In this document: piece after piece, positions 45,504 to 54,375 of the stretch
How positions within the stretch are numbered: the stretch's first letter is position 1
How the letters are laid out: every line of letters begins with the position of its first letter
From: JAVBQJ01 sp031549115
GTDB taxonomy: Bacteria > Verrucomicrobiota > Lentisphaeria > Victivallales > Victivallaceae
Direction of reading: 5' to 3'
NCBI GenBank assembly: GCA_031549115.1
Contig: JAVBQJ010000078.1
Coordinates: forward strand, 18,155-82,154
Length of the DNA: 64,000 bases
The notes under the pieces: generated by a model
Told to the model about the DNA's origin: nothing
Databases searched by the model: none
Seen by the model: the letters and a program-made list of their open reading frames with translations, nothing else
Program-made: the position numbers and the translations under genes

Positions 45504-48461
45504 TTACCGGCGCGGCGCCACTGTGGCGTTCAGCAGGCCGGCAACCTCCTCCTCCAGAGTCCAGGTCGGACGGAAGACCAGCCGGGAGGCAATCTCCGTC
45601 GCCGCGATCGCCCGACGGTAGGTATCCGGGATCCGGCACAGCCGTTCCGGGAAGCGTTCCCGGAACAACGGCGGCAGATGTTCCCAGACCATGGCGTCCG
45701 TGTCCCACTCCGGATGGGCGGCCAGGTGATCGGCCACCTCGTAGGTCACCCGGTTCATCCGCTGCGCCAATTCATCGCTCAAGTCGGTGATCGGCGTGCC
45801 GGAAGCGGCAAATTCCCGGAACAGCCACTCCGCTTCCCGCTTGGCGCACAACTCCAGGCGCTTCATGACCTGTCCGACCAGCTCCTCGTGAACCTCGGCC
45901 CACTCCGCCGGATCCAGCAGGAGGCCGCTCAGGATTTCATACGACGAAGTGATGACACCGCACTTGTTCGCCGAAGCGTCCTTGACGATCACCAGCCCGT
46001 TCTGCTGCAGCACATTCCGCGCCTCCGGGCTCAGAAACGAGTTCGCCCCTTCGACGATCGCCCGTGCGCTCATCTTGCCGCCGGGAACGAAATTGCGCCA
46101 GTTGTCGCCGTTCAAGGTCTGGGGACGGCCGCCGCACGGCAGAAACACATCCGCGGTGTGACAGATATTGCTCTGGAAGCAACGCATGCCCTCGTCGCGG
46201 GAAAGCTCCAGCTCCTGAAGTTTCCCCCGCTGCCGCCGGAATATCCGGAACAGGCCATCCGGGCCGCAGGCGCGGTTGTAAATCAGATATGCCCCCTCCC
46301 CGCGCAATTTTTTCGGATTGAACTGATCCAGGTCGGCACTGTGCACCAGGCGCGACAACTCGCCGCGATCCAGCCCGTCGGGGTCGCAGGCGGCCGCCGT
46401 ACCGTCGGTTATCGCGACGATTTTCAAACCGGGATAACGGTAATTTCCCGCCGCGTCGACGGCGTTCAGCAACTTGATCTCATTGCCGGCGACGTCGCCG
46501 ATCGGTCCGCCCGAAAGCTTGACCGAAAAGGTATCGGCAGCCGGGTCGATTCCGAGCCACTGCAGCGTCCGCAGCAGATACTGGTGCACTCCGAACGAGG
46601 TCACGCCGTAGTGCTTGTGGTTGATGCCGGTATCGCCCTTGCCGGAGATGATTCCGGAGCCGAGCACGTAATGCTCTTCGACCGCCCGTTCCGCCATCCA
46701 TTCGATCATTTCATCGAACATGTTTTCATCCGGGCCGATTTCGATGATATCGGGGCTGCCGGAGTAATCCACGATCGCCGGATCCGCCGGTTTGCCGTCG
46801 GCATCGTAAAGCAGGAGCGACAGAAACGCCTCGAAGATGGCGCGCTGGGCATTCCACAACGCGGTTTTGAAGTCCTCCGTGTCCCGGCGCTTCAACAGCG
46901 TCACCAGCTTGGCGCCGCCTTCGTAAATGTCTTTGTTTTTCCGGTGCTGGGTGTGCGCCAGCACAAAGCACTCCCGGAACAACTCCGCGCGCGCCGTCTC
47001 GAAGCTGTCGCCGGATTCGAGCGCATTCGCCAACGGGCGCGGCACCACCGTGCGCCAGCCGCCGCGGGCGATATCGGCGAAACGCAGATGGAAACCGCTC
47101 GCGTCGCGCCGCCAGAAGAAAAACACGCCGTACGGCCGTTCCGGCGGAAACGCCTGCACATATTCCTCGGACAGCGCTTCGTAAAAGCGCATGAACTCCG
47201 GCGCCACATTGAACGCCAGCGCCGATTTGCCGTCGCAATAATAGTTGCTGCGCCGGACCTGCCGCAGGAAATCCGCGACCGCCGTCAGTACGATCCGAAC
47301 CTTGTAATCCTTTTCCGGAAGGCCGCTGTTGATTCGTTCGATCATCGCGGCGGCGCGCCGGAATTGCGCTTCGGCGCGCTTTTCCGCATCCACGGCTCCC
47401 GGAGTGAATTTGATTTCAAATGCTTCGATCAGTGTGCGCAGCACCGCCGGATAGGTGGCCATGAAGCGCTGGATCTCCGCCAATGTATAGGCATTGCGGT
47501 CGACGAACGACAGCTGGGAGTAGACGAATTCCGCCGCCGCCCGCATCAGGTTGACCGACGCGCAGCAGAACTCGTGACGCACCAGCAATTCGGTTTCCAA
47601 CAGGTCGAAACACGGGCTCCAGACCAGTTCATTGAGCTCCCGGGCCAACAGCTTCAACGCTTTCGGGGTGGCGGCGCCGCGCGCTTCGGGAACGATATAA
47701 AAGGTATTCATCGCCATCGCTTTGCGGGCGAAATCCTTCGGTTCCGCGGCGCGGGTGAAATCGCGCAGGTACGAACGCGTCACCCGGAAGCCGTTCGCCG
47801 CCAACTGCCCCAGAATCCGCGCATAATAGCATTCGGGAATCACCTCCAGCGGCGCCGCCAGGGTCAACCGCCACTCCCGGCTTCCAAGCTTTTCCAGCGC
47901 CACCGCGGAGCTTTCCCGGCTCTGCCCGGCCAGCACCAGCTGCAGCCGCCGCGCCACCCGCTCCAAGTTCAAATCGGCGATATCGCGCCAGCAAACCCGT
48001 CCGATCGCTTCCGTCAACGCCTCCGGAACTTCCCCGAAGAGCCGCCGGTATTCCGCCGTCAATTCCGCGGCGGTAAAGCGCGGCGCGACCTCTTCACCGG
48101 GCAGCTCTTTCAACACCTGTTCGATGATCAGATTGTCGGCGCCGTTCCACGGCTCCCGCGACTCATGCAGCGCCGCGTAACGCACCGGCTTGCCCTTCAG
48201 AAAGCGCCGGCCGGTCTCGATCGGATTGCACGCGGCGCTCCGCAGGTACGCCATCACGATCCGTCCCGGGCGCTCGATCAGTTGCACGCCGGATTTGTGT
48301 TCCAGATCCATCACCAGCGACAGAATATCCTTCCACTCCTCCTGCGATGCGACACTACGGAAAAAATAAGGCGGCATCACCTGACGCAGCCGCCGGTAAG
48401 TCTCCTTCACCCCCTCTTCATAACCACGAACCACCACTTCAGGAACCGCTTTCGTCATCAT
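45504..48461 (-). CDS. Large NAD-dependent glutamate dehydrogenase
   Basis: 985 residues, of the long glutamate dehydrogenase class (about 115 kDa) rather than the usual 450-residue enzyme. The long N-terminal region has no clear motif. The catalytic part contains FHLRFADIARGGWRTV, the Lys-bearing GGAKLVTLLK, SGIISGKGDTGINHKHYG, VKLSGGPIGDVAGNEI and AIVEGANSFLSPEAR before KCGVITSSYEI. It converts glutamate to 2-oxoglutarate and ammonia with NAD, feeding carbon from amino acids into the citric-acid cycle; large forms are often allosteric. AAGGAG lies before the start. It is a single-gene unit ending at a strong terminator. Confidence 0.9.
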   Translation of the reverse strand: MMTKAVPEVVVRGYEEGVKETYRRLRQVMPPYFFRSVASQEEWKDILSLVMDLEHKSGVQLIERPGRIVMAYLRSAACNPIETGRRFLKGKPVRYAALHESREPWNGADNLIIEQVLKELPGEEVAPRFTAAELTAEYRRLFGEVPEALTEAIGRVCWRDIADLNLERVARRLQLVLAGQSRESSAVALEKLGSREWRLTLAAPLEVIPECYYARILGQLAANGFRVTRSYLRDFTRAAEPKDFARKAMAMNTFYIVPEARGAATPKALKLLARELNELVWSPCFDLLETELLVRHEFCCASVNLMRAAAEFVYSQLSFVDRNAYTLAEIQRFMATYPAVLRTLIEAFEIKFTPGAVDAEKRAEAQFRRAAAMIERINSGLPEKDYKVRIVLTAVADFLRQVRRSNYYCDGKSALAFNVAPEFMRFYEALSEEYVQAFPPERPYGVFFFWRRDASGFHLRFADIARGGWRTVVPRPLANALESGDSFETARAELFRECFVLAHTQHRKNKDIYEGGAKLVTLLKRRDTEDFKTALWNAQRAIFEAFLSLLLYDADGKPADPAIVDYSGSPDIIEIGPDENMFDEMIEWMAERAVEEHYVLGSGIISGKGDTGINHKHYGVTSFGVHQYLLRTLQWLGIDPAADTFSVKLSGGPIGDVAGNEIKLLNAVDAAGNYRYPGLKIVAITDGTAAACDPDGLDRGELSRLVHSADLDQFNPKKLRGEGAYLIYNRACGPDGLFRIFRRQRGKLQELELSRDEGMRCFQSNICHTADVFLPCGGRPQTLNGDNWRNFVPGGKMSARAIVEGANSFLSPEARNVLQQNGLVIVKDASANKCGVITSSYEILSGLLLDPAEWAEVHEELVGQVMKRLELCAKREAEWLFREFAASGTPITDLSDELAQRMNRVTYEVADHLAAHPEWDTDAMVWEHLPPLFRERFPERLCRIPDTYRRAIAATEIASRLVFRPTWTLEEEVAGLLNATVAPRR

Positions 48462-48690
48462 CCATTCTCCTTGGTAAATCCCGCCGGAACCGGGAATGCG
48501 CTTTCGGCATATCCCGTGCCCGGCATATTATAAGAAAATACTACGATTCAAAAACATCAGATACGGAAACAAATAGAAATCCACCGCCCGGCAACATGGG
48601 GAAAAAACATTCCCATTGCCGTAAATCTCCAGAAGCTGCGTCTGCCGTCAGGCCGGCCGCCTCCGATATGCCATGCGGATCTATGGCGAA
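48462..48690. other. Upstream region of the glutamate dehydrogenase gene
   Basis: No gene is seen in 48462-48747. The AT-rich part around 48530-48580 should hold the dehydrogenase promoter on the minus strand, but I could not fix its elements. Confidence 0.4.
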
Positions 48691-48726
48691 AATCCACATG
48701 ACTCAAATGTACGAGTCATGTGGATT
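48691..48726. repeat. 14-bp perfect inverted repeat
   Basis: AATCCACATGACTC (48691-48704) and GAGTCATGTGGATT (48713-48726) are exact reverse complements around an 8-nt loop. There is no T-run. It stands just before hairpin repeat copy 3. Confidence 0.72.
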
Positions 48727-48747
48727 CGCGCAGTATGATATAAGGTG

Positions 48748-49019
48748 CATACCGGAGGCGACGAGCCCGACAGCAGACGCAGGTCCTGAAAGGGACTGCA
48801 GGGGGAAACGATGAGTTTTCCCCGGAGACGCCCTCCGGCTTTCGCCGGCGGAGGCGGCTTGGGCAGCGGTCGGATCAACCTGACGCGCCAGCCGGCTCCC
48901 TTGCCTCTTCCAGAAAGCCGCCGCGGATACGGTGGCACCGTATCCGCGACAGTAAGACAGAATCCTGCGACCGTGTCAAGGGGGTCGGGGGGATGGGAAA
49001 TCCCCCGCCCGTTCTCCCT
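48748..49019 (+). repeat. Interspersed hairpin repeat, copy 3
   Basis: The left block (TGCATACCGGAGGCGA, GGTCCTGAA, GGGGGAAACGATGAGTTTT with CCCCGGAG) matches copy 2; the right block 48970-49019 (G-run, GGGAAATCCCCC, CGTTCTCCCTC) matches the hairpin end of copy 1. It ends 2 bp before the isomerase stop codon. A hairpin, GGATACGGT/ACCGTATCC, also occurs inside. Confidence 0.72.
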
Positions 49020-49020
49020 C

Positions 49021-50013
49021 TTAACGGTCGAATGCTGCATCGAATTGAATTCCCGAAGGCGCAAAGTCGACTTTCTTGACAAAAGCACATGCTTCCCTGG
49101 CGCCGAACTCGCGTTCCATACCGCAGTCTTCCCATTCGACCGAGAGCGGTCCCTGGTAGTCGATGCGGTTGAGCATCCGGACGATCTCTTCGAAGTCGAC
49201 ACCGCCGTGACCGAGGCTGCGGAATTCCCAACCGCGGCCAAGCTTGCCGAAGTCGAGGTGACTGCCGAGAATACCGGTGGTGCCGTCGAGCTGGAGCGCG
49301 GCATCCTTCATGTGCACATGATAGATGCGGTCCGGGAAAGCTTCGATGAATTTAGCCGGATTGATCATCTGCCAATACAGATGGCTGGGGTCGAAGTTGA
49401 AGCCGAATTCCGGCCGGTGGTTCAACGCTTCGAGCGCCCGCTTCGAGGTGACGATGTCGAACGCGATTTCGGTCGGATGCACCTCCAGCGCGAAACGGAC
49501 GCCGTTTTCCTTGTAGACGTCGAGGATCGGGTTGAACTGGTCGGCAAAGAAGCGGAAACCGGCGTCGATCATCGCCGCCGACGCGGGCGGGAAGCTGTAC
49601 AGCATATGCCAGATCGAAGAACCGGTGAAGCCGGTCACGACCTTGACGCCGAGATTTTTCGCGGCTTTGGCGGCCAGCTTGGCCTGCTCCACGCCCCAGG
49701 CGCGCTGCGCTTCGGGCTTGCCCGCGAGCTCCGCCGGCGCGAAACAATCGGAACGGCCGTCGTTATTCAGGTCGCAGATCAGCTGCCCGGGCAGGTGGCA
49801 GCTGATCGCCCACACCTTCAACCCATGCTTGGCCAGCAGCGCCAGATGGTCGCGGCAATACCCGGGATCGGAGGCCGCGCGGGCCAGATCCAGGTGATCG
49901 CCCCAGCAGGCCAGCTCCAGCCCCTGGTAGCCCCACGCCGCCGCCTTTTCCGCCAACACCGCAATCGGCATATCCGCCCATTGCCCGGTAAAAAGAGTCA
50001 CATTTCTTGCCAT
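49021..50013 (-). CDS. Sugar phosphate isomerase/epimerase-like TIM-barrel protein
   Basis: 330 residues of the AP-endonuclease-2/xylose-isomerase-like fold. Metal-ligand positions can be seen: LELACWGDHLDL, FALEVHPTEIAFD (Glu), FNFDPSHLYWQ (Asp and His), YHVHMKDAAL (His-x-His) and LSVEWEDCGM (Glu). Such enzymes isomerise or epimerise sugars or inositol derivatives in the cytoplasm. The oxidoreductase gene ends 4 bp upstream, so the two form an operon and may act in succession, as in inositol or keto-sugar breakdown. The exact substrate is not known. Confidence 0.88.
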   Translation of the reverse strand: MARNVTLFTGQWADMPIAVLAEKAAAWGYQGLELACWGDHLDLARAASDPGYCRDHLALLAKHGLKVWAISCHLPGQLICDLNNDGRSDCFAPAELAGKPEAQRAWGVEQAKLAAKAAKNLGVKVVTGFTGSSIWHMLYSFPPASAAMIDAGFRFFADQFNPILDVYKENGVRFALEVHPTEIAFDIVTSKRALEALNHRPEFGFNFDPSHLYWQMINPAKFIEAFPDRIYHVHMKDAALQLDGTTGILGSHLDFGKLGRGWEFRSLGHGGVDFEEIVRMLNRIDYQGPLSVEWEDCGMEREFGAREACAFVKKVDFAPSGIQFDAAFDR

Positions 50014-50017
50014 GATT

Positions 50018-51172
50018 TCAACACTCCGGAAATTTTACCCATTTTTGTTCTGACTTCGAACTCGCGACCACGCCCTCGACGAACGCCAATCCGCGAATGC
50101 CGGCTTCGACCGACGGATAATCCCGCATCGCCGGCGTCACCGTTTCCCCGGCCAGACGCGCCGCCAATACCGAAGCAAAGCTGCGATAAAGATTCGCAAA
50201 GGCTTCGATGAAACCCTCGGGGTGCCCGCCGGGCAGACGGATCAATCCCGCCGGTCCCGCGTTCATCCCCGGCGTCGCCGCCCGGTACAATTCGACCGGA
50301 CGGTCGAGCCACTTCAGTTTCAACGTATTCGGATCCTCCTGATGCCATTCGAGCGCACCCTTTTCGCCGTACACCCGGATCGCCAGCGCATTCGCTTCGC
50401 CGACCGAAATCTGACTGGCATAGATGACGCCGCGGGCGCCGTTTTCGAAGCGCACCAGCACATTGCCGTCGTCATCGAGCAGCCGCCCCGGCACGAAGGT
50501 GGTCAAATCGGCGCAGAGCTCGGAAATTTTCAACCCGGTCACATATTCGGCGAGGTTCTCCGCATGCGTGCCGATATCGCCCATGCAGCAGCTGATGCCG
50601 GCCTGCGCCGGTGTCGTCCGCCACGCCGCCTGCTTGCCGTCGGAGTTGACCGCCAGCCACCCCTGCGGGTACTCGGCGACCACCTTGCGAATGGCGCCCA
50701 GCGATCCGGCCTGGATCATCTCCCGCGCCTGCCGGATCATCGGATAGGCGGTGTAATTGTGCGTGAGGCAGAACTCGAGGCCGGTGTCCGCGACTTTGCG
50801 CCCCAGCGCCTTCGCCTCATCCAGCGTCATCGTCATCGGCTTGTCGCAGAGCACATGGAAACCGTGCTCCAGCGCCGCCATCGCCACCGGGAAGTGCGTC
50901 GCATTCGGAGTTACGATGGCAACGAAATCGATCCGCCGGTCCGCCGGAAGCGCGGCTTCGCGGGCAAACATGGTCTGGTAATCCGGATAGACCCGCGCCG
51001 AATCGAGGAACAGCTCTTCGCCCATCGCCCGCGATTTTTCGGCCGAGGTGCTGAACGCCCCCGCCACCAGTTCGATCTTCCCATCCAGCCGGGCCGCCAT
51101 CCGGTGCACCGCGCCGATAAACGCGCCGGGACCGCCGCCGACCATACCCATTCGAATTTTTCGCTTCATCAT
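50018..51172 (-). CDS. Gfo/Idh/MocA-family NAD(P)-dependent oxidoreductase
   Basis: 384 residues from MMKRKIRMGMVGGGPGAFIG, a Rossmann nucleotide-binding start; AAGGAG lies 11 nt upstream, and a frame from 51241 is not favoured. CDKPMTMTLDEA is the conserved CxKP segment, and the catalytic Asp-His pair is likely in MGDIGTHAENLAEY. Family members oxidise or reduce hydroxyls of sugars or inositols. It shares an operon with the isomerase 4 bp downstream, consistent with a two-step sugar conversion. Confidence 0.92.
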   Translation of the reverse strand: MMKRKIRMGMVGGGPGAFIGAVHRMAARLDGKIELVAGAFSTSAEKSRAMGEELFLDSARVYPDYQTMFAREAALPADRRIDFVAIVTPNATHFPVAMAALEHGFHVLCDKPMTMTLDEAKALGRKVADTGLEFCLTHNYTAYPMIRQAREMIQAGSLGAIRKVVAEYPQGWLAVNSDGKQAAWRTTPAQAGISCCMGDIGTHAENLAEYVTGLKISELCADLTTFVPGRLLDDDGNVLVRFENGARGVIYASQISVGEANALAIRVYGEKGALEWHQEDPNTLKLKWLDRPVELYRAATPGMNAGPAGLIRLPGGHPEGFIEAFANLYRSFASVLAARLAGETVTPAMRDYPSVEAGIRGLAFVEGVVASSKSEQKWVKFPEC

Positions 51173-51267
51173 GCTTTCTTCCGCTCCTTTTTCTGTTGCA
51201 TACGTGACTGCAAAAAACCTTTCCTCCACTTCATCCGGCATACTATAGAATGCGGAATATCGGAATT

Positions 51268-52032
51268 CTATTGACCAATATTGCGATTTTTTGTTTCAAC
51301 TTGCGAAAACGCGCTCACCACGGTGATATTGTCGATGCCGCCGGCGACCAGCGCCGCCCGCATCAGCCGGTGCACCGCGTCCCGGGAACTTGCCGCCTGC
51401 GACAGACATTCGGCAATGCGCCCGTCGTCGATATTGGCGACGAGGCCGTCGGAACACAATAAAAACTGATCGCCGGGCCGCCTGACCCAGACGTCGAGAT
51501 CGATCTCCAGCGACGCCAGAGGCCCCACCGCCCGGCTGATGACATTGCACAAACCGTTATGGCGCAATGAATGATCCACGGTCACTTGACACAAACCATC
51601 CGTTCCGAACACATAAAAACGGCTGTCGCCGACATGGGCGACATGAACCGCTTCCGGCGAAAACACCGCCGCCACCACCGTGGTGCACATCGGCGGACTG
51701 TGATGAACCGCCCGGTTCTGCTCATAAATTTCACGGTTGGCTTGCGCCACCGAGGCACGCAGGAAACCGCCGATCTCTCCGGAGTCCTCGGCGCGGGAAA
51801 TCCCGGAGTTGCGCCAGTTGAGCAACAGACGGCGACAGCACAGGAAACTGGCGAGTTCTCCATCGGCATGGCCGCCGACACCGTCGGCGATCACAGCGAG
51901 CTGGTTGCGCCCCCGCGGAGGAGCAATCAGACAGAAGCTGTCTTCATTCTTCTTCCGATGCAACCCGAGATTGCTTTCGCCCGAAAGGCTCAAGGGTGCA
52001 GGAAGCGCGATTTCCGCCATAGTCTCATCCAT
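51268..52032 (-). CDS. PP2C-family protein serine/threonine phosphatase
   Basis: 254 residues from MDETMAEIALPAP; other ATGs at 52068 and 52020 are possible and none has a strong ribosome site. The PP2C motifs are present: NLGLHRKKNEDSF, VIADGVGGHADGE (metal-binding Asp), HVGDSRFYVF, LLCSDGLVANID and GGIDNITVV. It removes phosphate from Ser/Thr of proteins, with manganese or magnesium, usually opposing a Hanks-type kinase; none is in the window. It is 95 bp upstream of the oxidoreductase and may be on the same transcript. Confidence 0.9.
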   Translation of the reverse strand: MDETMAEIALPAPLSLSGESNLGLHRKKNEDSFCLIAPPRGRNQLAVIADGVGGHADGELASFLCCRRLLLNWRNSGISRAEDSGEIGGFLRASVAQANREIYEQNRAVHHSPPMCTTVVAAVFSPEAVHVAHVGDSRFYVFGTDGLCQVTVDHSLRHNGLCNVISRAVGPLASLEIDLDVWVRRPGDQFLLCSDGLVANIDDGRIAECLSQAASSRDAVHRLMRAALVAGGIDNITVVSAFSQVETKNRNIGQ

Positions 52033-52267
52033 TCCATATCCATTTCGCAGTCCGGTATGCATTGCCACACAATAGCACGGAAATGGCCGAATAGCAAACC
52101 GGAAAGCCCCGGAATCGGCAGTTTTTTCCGCCCTGGAAAACTTTTTTTGCTTTTCCGCTTGTTTTTTGCCAGTCCCCTGCTATTAGTACATCATGGCAAG
52201 CGAGAGTGCGAGCTACGGAGTACGATACATAGCGTCAAACCTTTTTTTTAACACAAAGGAGTACCTA

Positions 52268-54283
52268 ATGAAATCGGCAAACCAGATCAGGAACTTCGTC
52301 GTCGCCGGCCACGGCGGCTCCGGCAAGACCATCTTGTGCGAACAAATGCTGTTCAAGGCCAAGGCTATCGACCGCTGCGGCACCGTGGAACAGAAGAACA
52401 CAACCTCGGACTTCATGCCGGACGAGCAGGAAAAGCAGAGCAGCATCTACGGTACTCCTTTGACGTGCGAATGGCAGGATTGCCGCTTCTTTTTCGCCGA
52501 TACCCCCGGCTACGGGGAGTTTGTCGGAGAGCCTCTGACCGCGATGCGCGCCGCCGACGCGGCCCTGGTCGTGCTCGACGGCGTGGAAGGCCCCCTGCCC
52601 GGCACCGCCCGCGCCTGGAAAATGGCCCGCGCCCGCGGCATTTCGCGCTTCGGCATGATCAACCGGCTCGACCGTGACCGCGCCGATTTCCGCGCGGTAT
52701 TGGCGCAGATGCGCCGCAACCACGGCAAGAACGTGGTGATTCCGTTCACCTGTCCGAACGGACAGGGCGCCGATTTCACCGGCGTCTTCAATGTCCTCTT
52801 CGGCACCGATATTCCGGCGGGGTGGGAGGAGGATGTCGCCGAATACCGCGCCACCTGGATGGACGCGATCGCCGAAACCGACGAAGAGCTCACCATGCGC
52901 TATCTGGACGGGGAAACCCTGACCTCCGAGGAGATCGCCCGCGGCATGAAGCAGGCGATCCGGGAAGGCAAAGTGATTCCGGTTTTCGCCGCCAGCGCCC
53001 TCAAGGACATCGGCGTCACGGAGCTGATGAATGCGATCATCGAAATCTTCCCGACGCCTCTGGACAAGGGTGAAATCGAGTTCGAGGACGGCACCACCGC
53101 GCCGGTATCGGAAAGCGGGCCGGGAATCGGCCTTGCGTACAAGACCTTCAACGATCCGTTCATCGGACAATTGAGCTTCGTCCGGGTCGTCTCGGGGGTG
53201 TTCCGCTCCGACAGCGAAGTATTCAACCTCAGCAACGGACAGAAGGAACGCGTCGGCAAATTGCTGTTTATGAACGGCAAAAACCAGGCCCCGACCGATG
53301 CCGCCGGCCCCGGCTGCATCGTCGCGATGGCAAAATTGAAAAACACTCACACCGGCGACACGGTCAGCGCCGCCGCCGCAGGCAAGTTGTTGGTGCCCGT
53401 GACCTATCCGACTCCGGTGATGTCGTACGCGATCAGCGCCGCCAAGTCCGGCGAAGACGAGAAAGTGGCCGCCGGCATCAACCGGATTGCCGAATGCGAC
53501 CCGACGGTGCATCTGATGCGCCAGCCGGAAACCCGCGAAACGTTGCTGTGCGGCATGGGCGAACTGCATCTGGGCAATGTGATCCGGAAACTGAAGAACG
53601 AGTACAAGGCCGAAGCCGTGATCGCCACCCCGAAGGTGCCCTACCGCGAAACCATCACCGCCGCCGGCGAAGGGCATTACCGGCACAAAAAACAGACCGG
53701 CGGCGCCGGCCAGTTTGCGGAAGTGCATTTAAAAATCAGTCCCAACGAAGCCGGTTTCGAATTCGTCAACGAGGTGGTCGGCGGCACCATTCCGAAAAAC
53801 TTCATCCCCGCGGTGGAAAAGGGCGTCACCGAGATGCTGACCAAGGGCCCGCTGGTGGGCTGCACGGTGGAGCGGGTGAAGGTCGCGGTCTACGACGGCA
53901 AATACCATCCGGTGGACTCCAACGAAATGGCGTTCAAAACCGCCTCGCGGATGGCATTCCGCGAAGCCATGGCGCAAGCCAAGCCGGTATTGCTGGAGCC
54001 GATCATGAAGGTCCGGATCATGGTCCCGGATGCGTACATGGGCGATATTTCCGGCGACTTGAATCACAAACGCGGCCGGATTCTCGGCATGAGCATGGAC
54101 GAGGGACTCGAAGTGATCAACGCCGAAGTGCCTTTGGCGGAGATGTACAAATACGCGACCGAACTGCGCAGCATGACCCAGGGGCGTGGCGCCTTTGAAA
54201 TGGATTTCAACCGTTACGAACCCGTCCCGTCAACGCTGGCCGGCGAAATCATCGCCAAACACCAGAGCGAGCAGGAGGAGTAA
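52268..54283 (+). CDS. Elongation factor G-like GTPase (EF-G2 type)
   Basis: 671 residues from MKSANQIRNFVVAGHGGSGKT; AAAGGAG lies 8 nt before this ATG, and an ATG at 52193 is not used. The P-loop is GHGGSGKT (14-21). In G3 the usual DTPGHVDF reads DTPGYGEF (78-85), so Tyr replaces the His needed for ribosome-triggered hydrolysis, and G4 reads NRLD. Domains II-V follow, with RETLLCGMGELHL and DMGYxGDI-like PDAYMGDISGDLN. Actinobacterial EF-G2 proteins share the Tyr, and their role is not translocation in the usual sense. A true EF-G must lie elsewhere. Confidence 0.9.
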   Translation: MKSANQIRNFVVAGHGGSGKTILCEQMLFKAKAIDRCGTVEQKNTTSDFMPDEQEKQSSIYGTPLTCEWQDCRFFFADTPGYGEFVGEPLTAMRAADAALVVLDGVEGPLPGTARAWKMARARGISRFGMINRLDRDRADFRAVLAQMRRNHGKNVVIPFTCPNGQGADFTGVFNVLFGTDIPAGWEEDVAEYRATWMDAIAETDEELTMRYLDGETLTSEEIARGMKQAIREGKVIPVFAASALKDIGVTELMNAIIEIFPTPLDKGEIEFEDGTTAPVSESGPGIGLAYKTFNDPFIGQLSFVRVVSGVFRSDSEVFNLSNGQKERVGKLLFMNGKNQAPTDAAGPGCIVAMAKLKNTHTGDTVSAAAAGKLLVPVTYPTPVMSYAISAAKSGEDEKVAAGINRIAECDPTVHLMRQPETRETLLCGMGELHLGNVIRKLKNEYKAEAVIATPKVPYRETITAAGEGHYRHKKQTGGAGQFAEVHLKISPNEAGFEFVNEVVGGTIPKNFIPAVEKGVTEMLTKGPLVGCTVERVKVAVYDGKYHPVDSNEMAFKTASRMAFREAMAQAKPVLLEPIMKVRIMVPDAYMGDISGDLNHKRGRILGMSMDEGLEVINAEVPLAEMYKYATELRSMTQGRGAFEMDFNRYEPVPSTLAGEIIAKHQSEQEE

Positions 54284-54314
54284 AAAAACAGTACCGGTAG
54301 CTCCGGTAAACAAA

Positions 54315-54360
54315 ACCAACCATCCGAACGGCCGAAAAAATCGGCGCCCGGATGGCTGGT
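54315..54360. terminator. Bidirectional terminator between EF-G2 and the glycosyltransferase
   Basis: ACCA plus CCATCCG (54315-54326) pair with CGGATGG plus TGGT (54349-54360) apart from one mismatch, with an inner GGCCGA/TCGGCG stem. It separates two convergent genes. Confidence 0.7.
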
Positions 54361-54375
54361 TTATTTTCGTTTCCG

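Noticed and set aside
48347..49304. Frames on both strands across the inverted repeat and hairpin repeat copy 3
   Set aside because: They translate the palindromes and repeats; no ribosome site or family is present.
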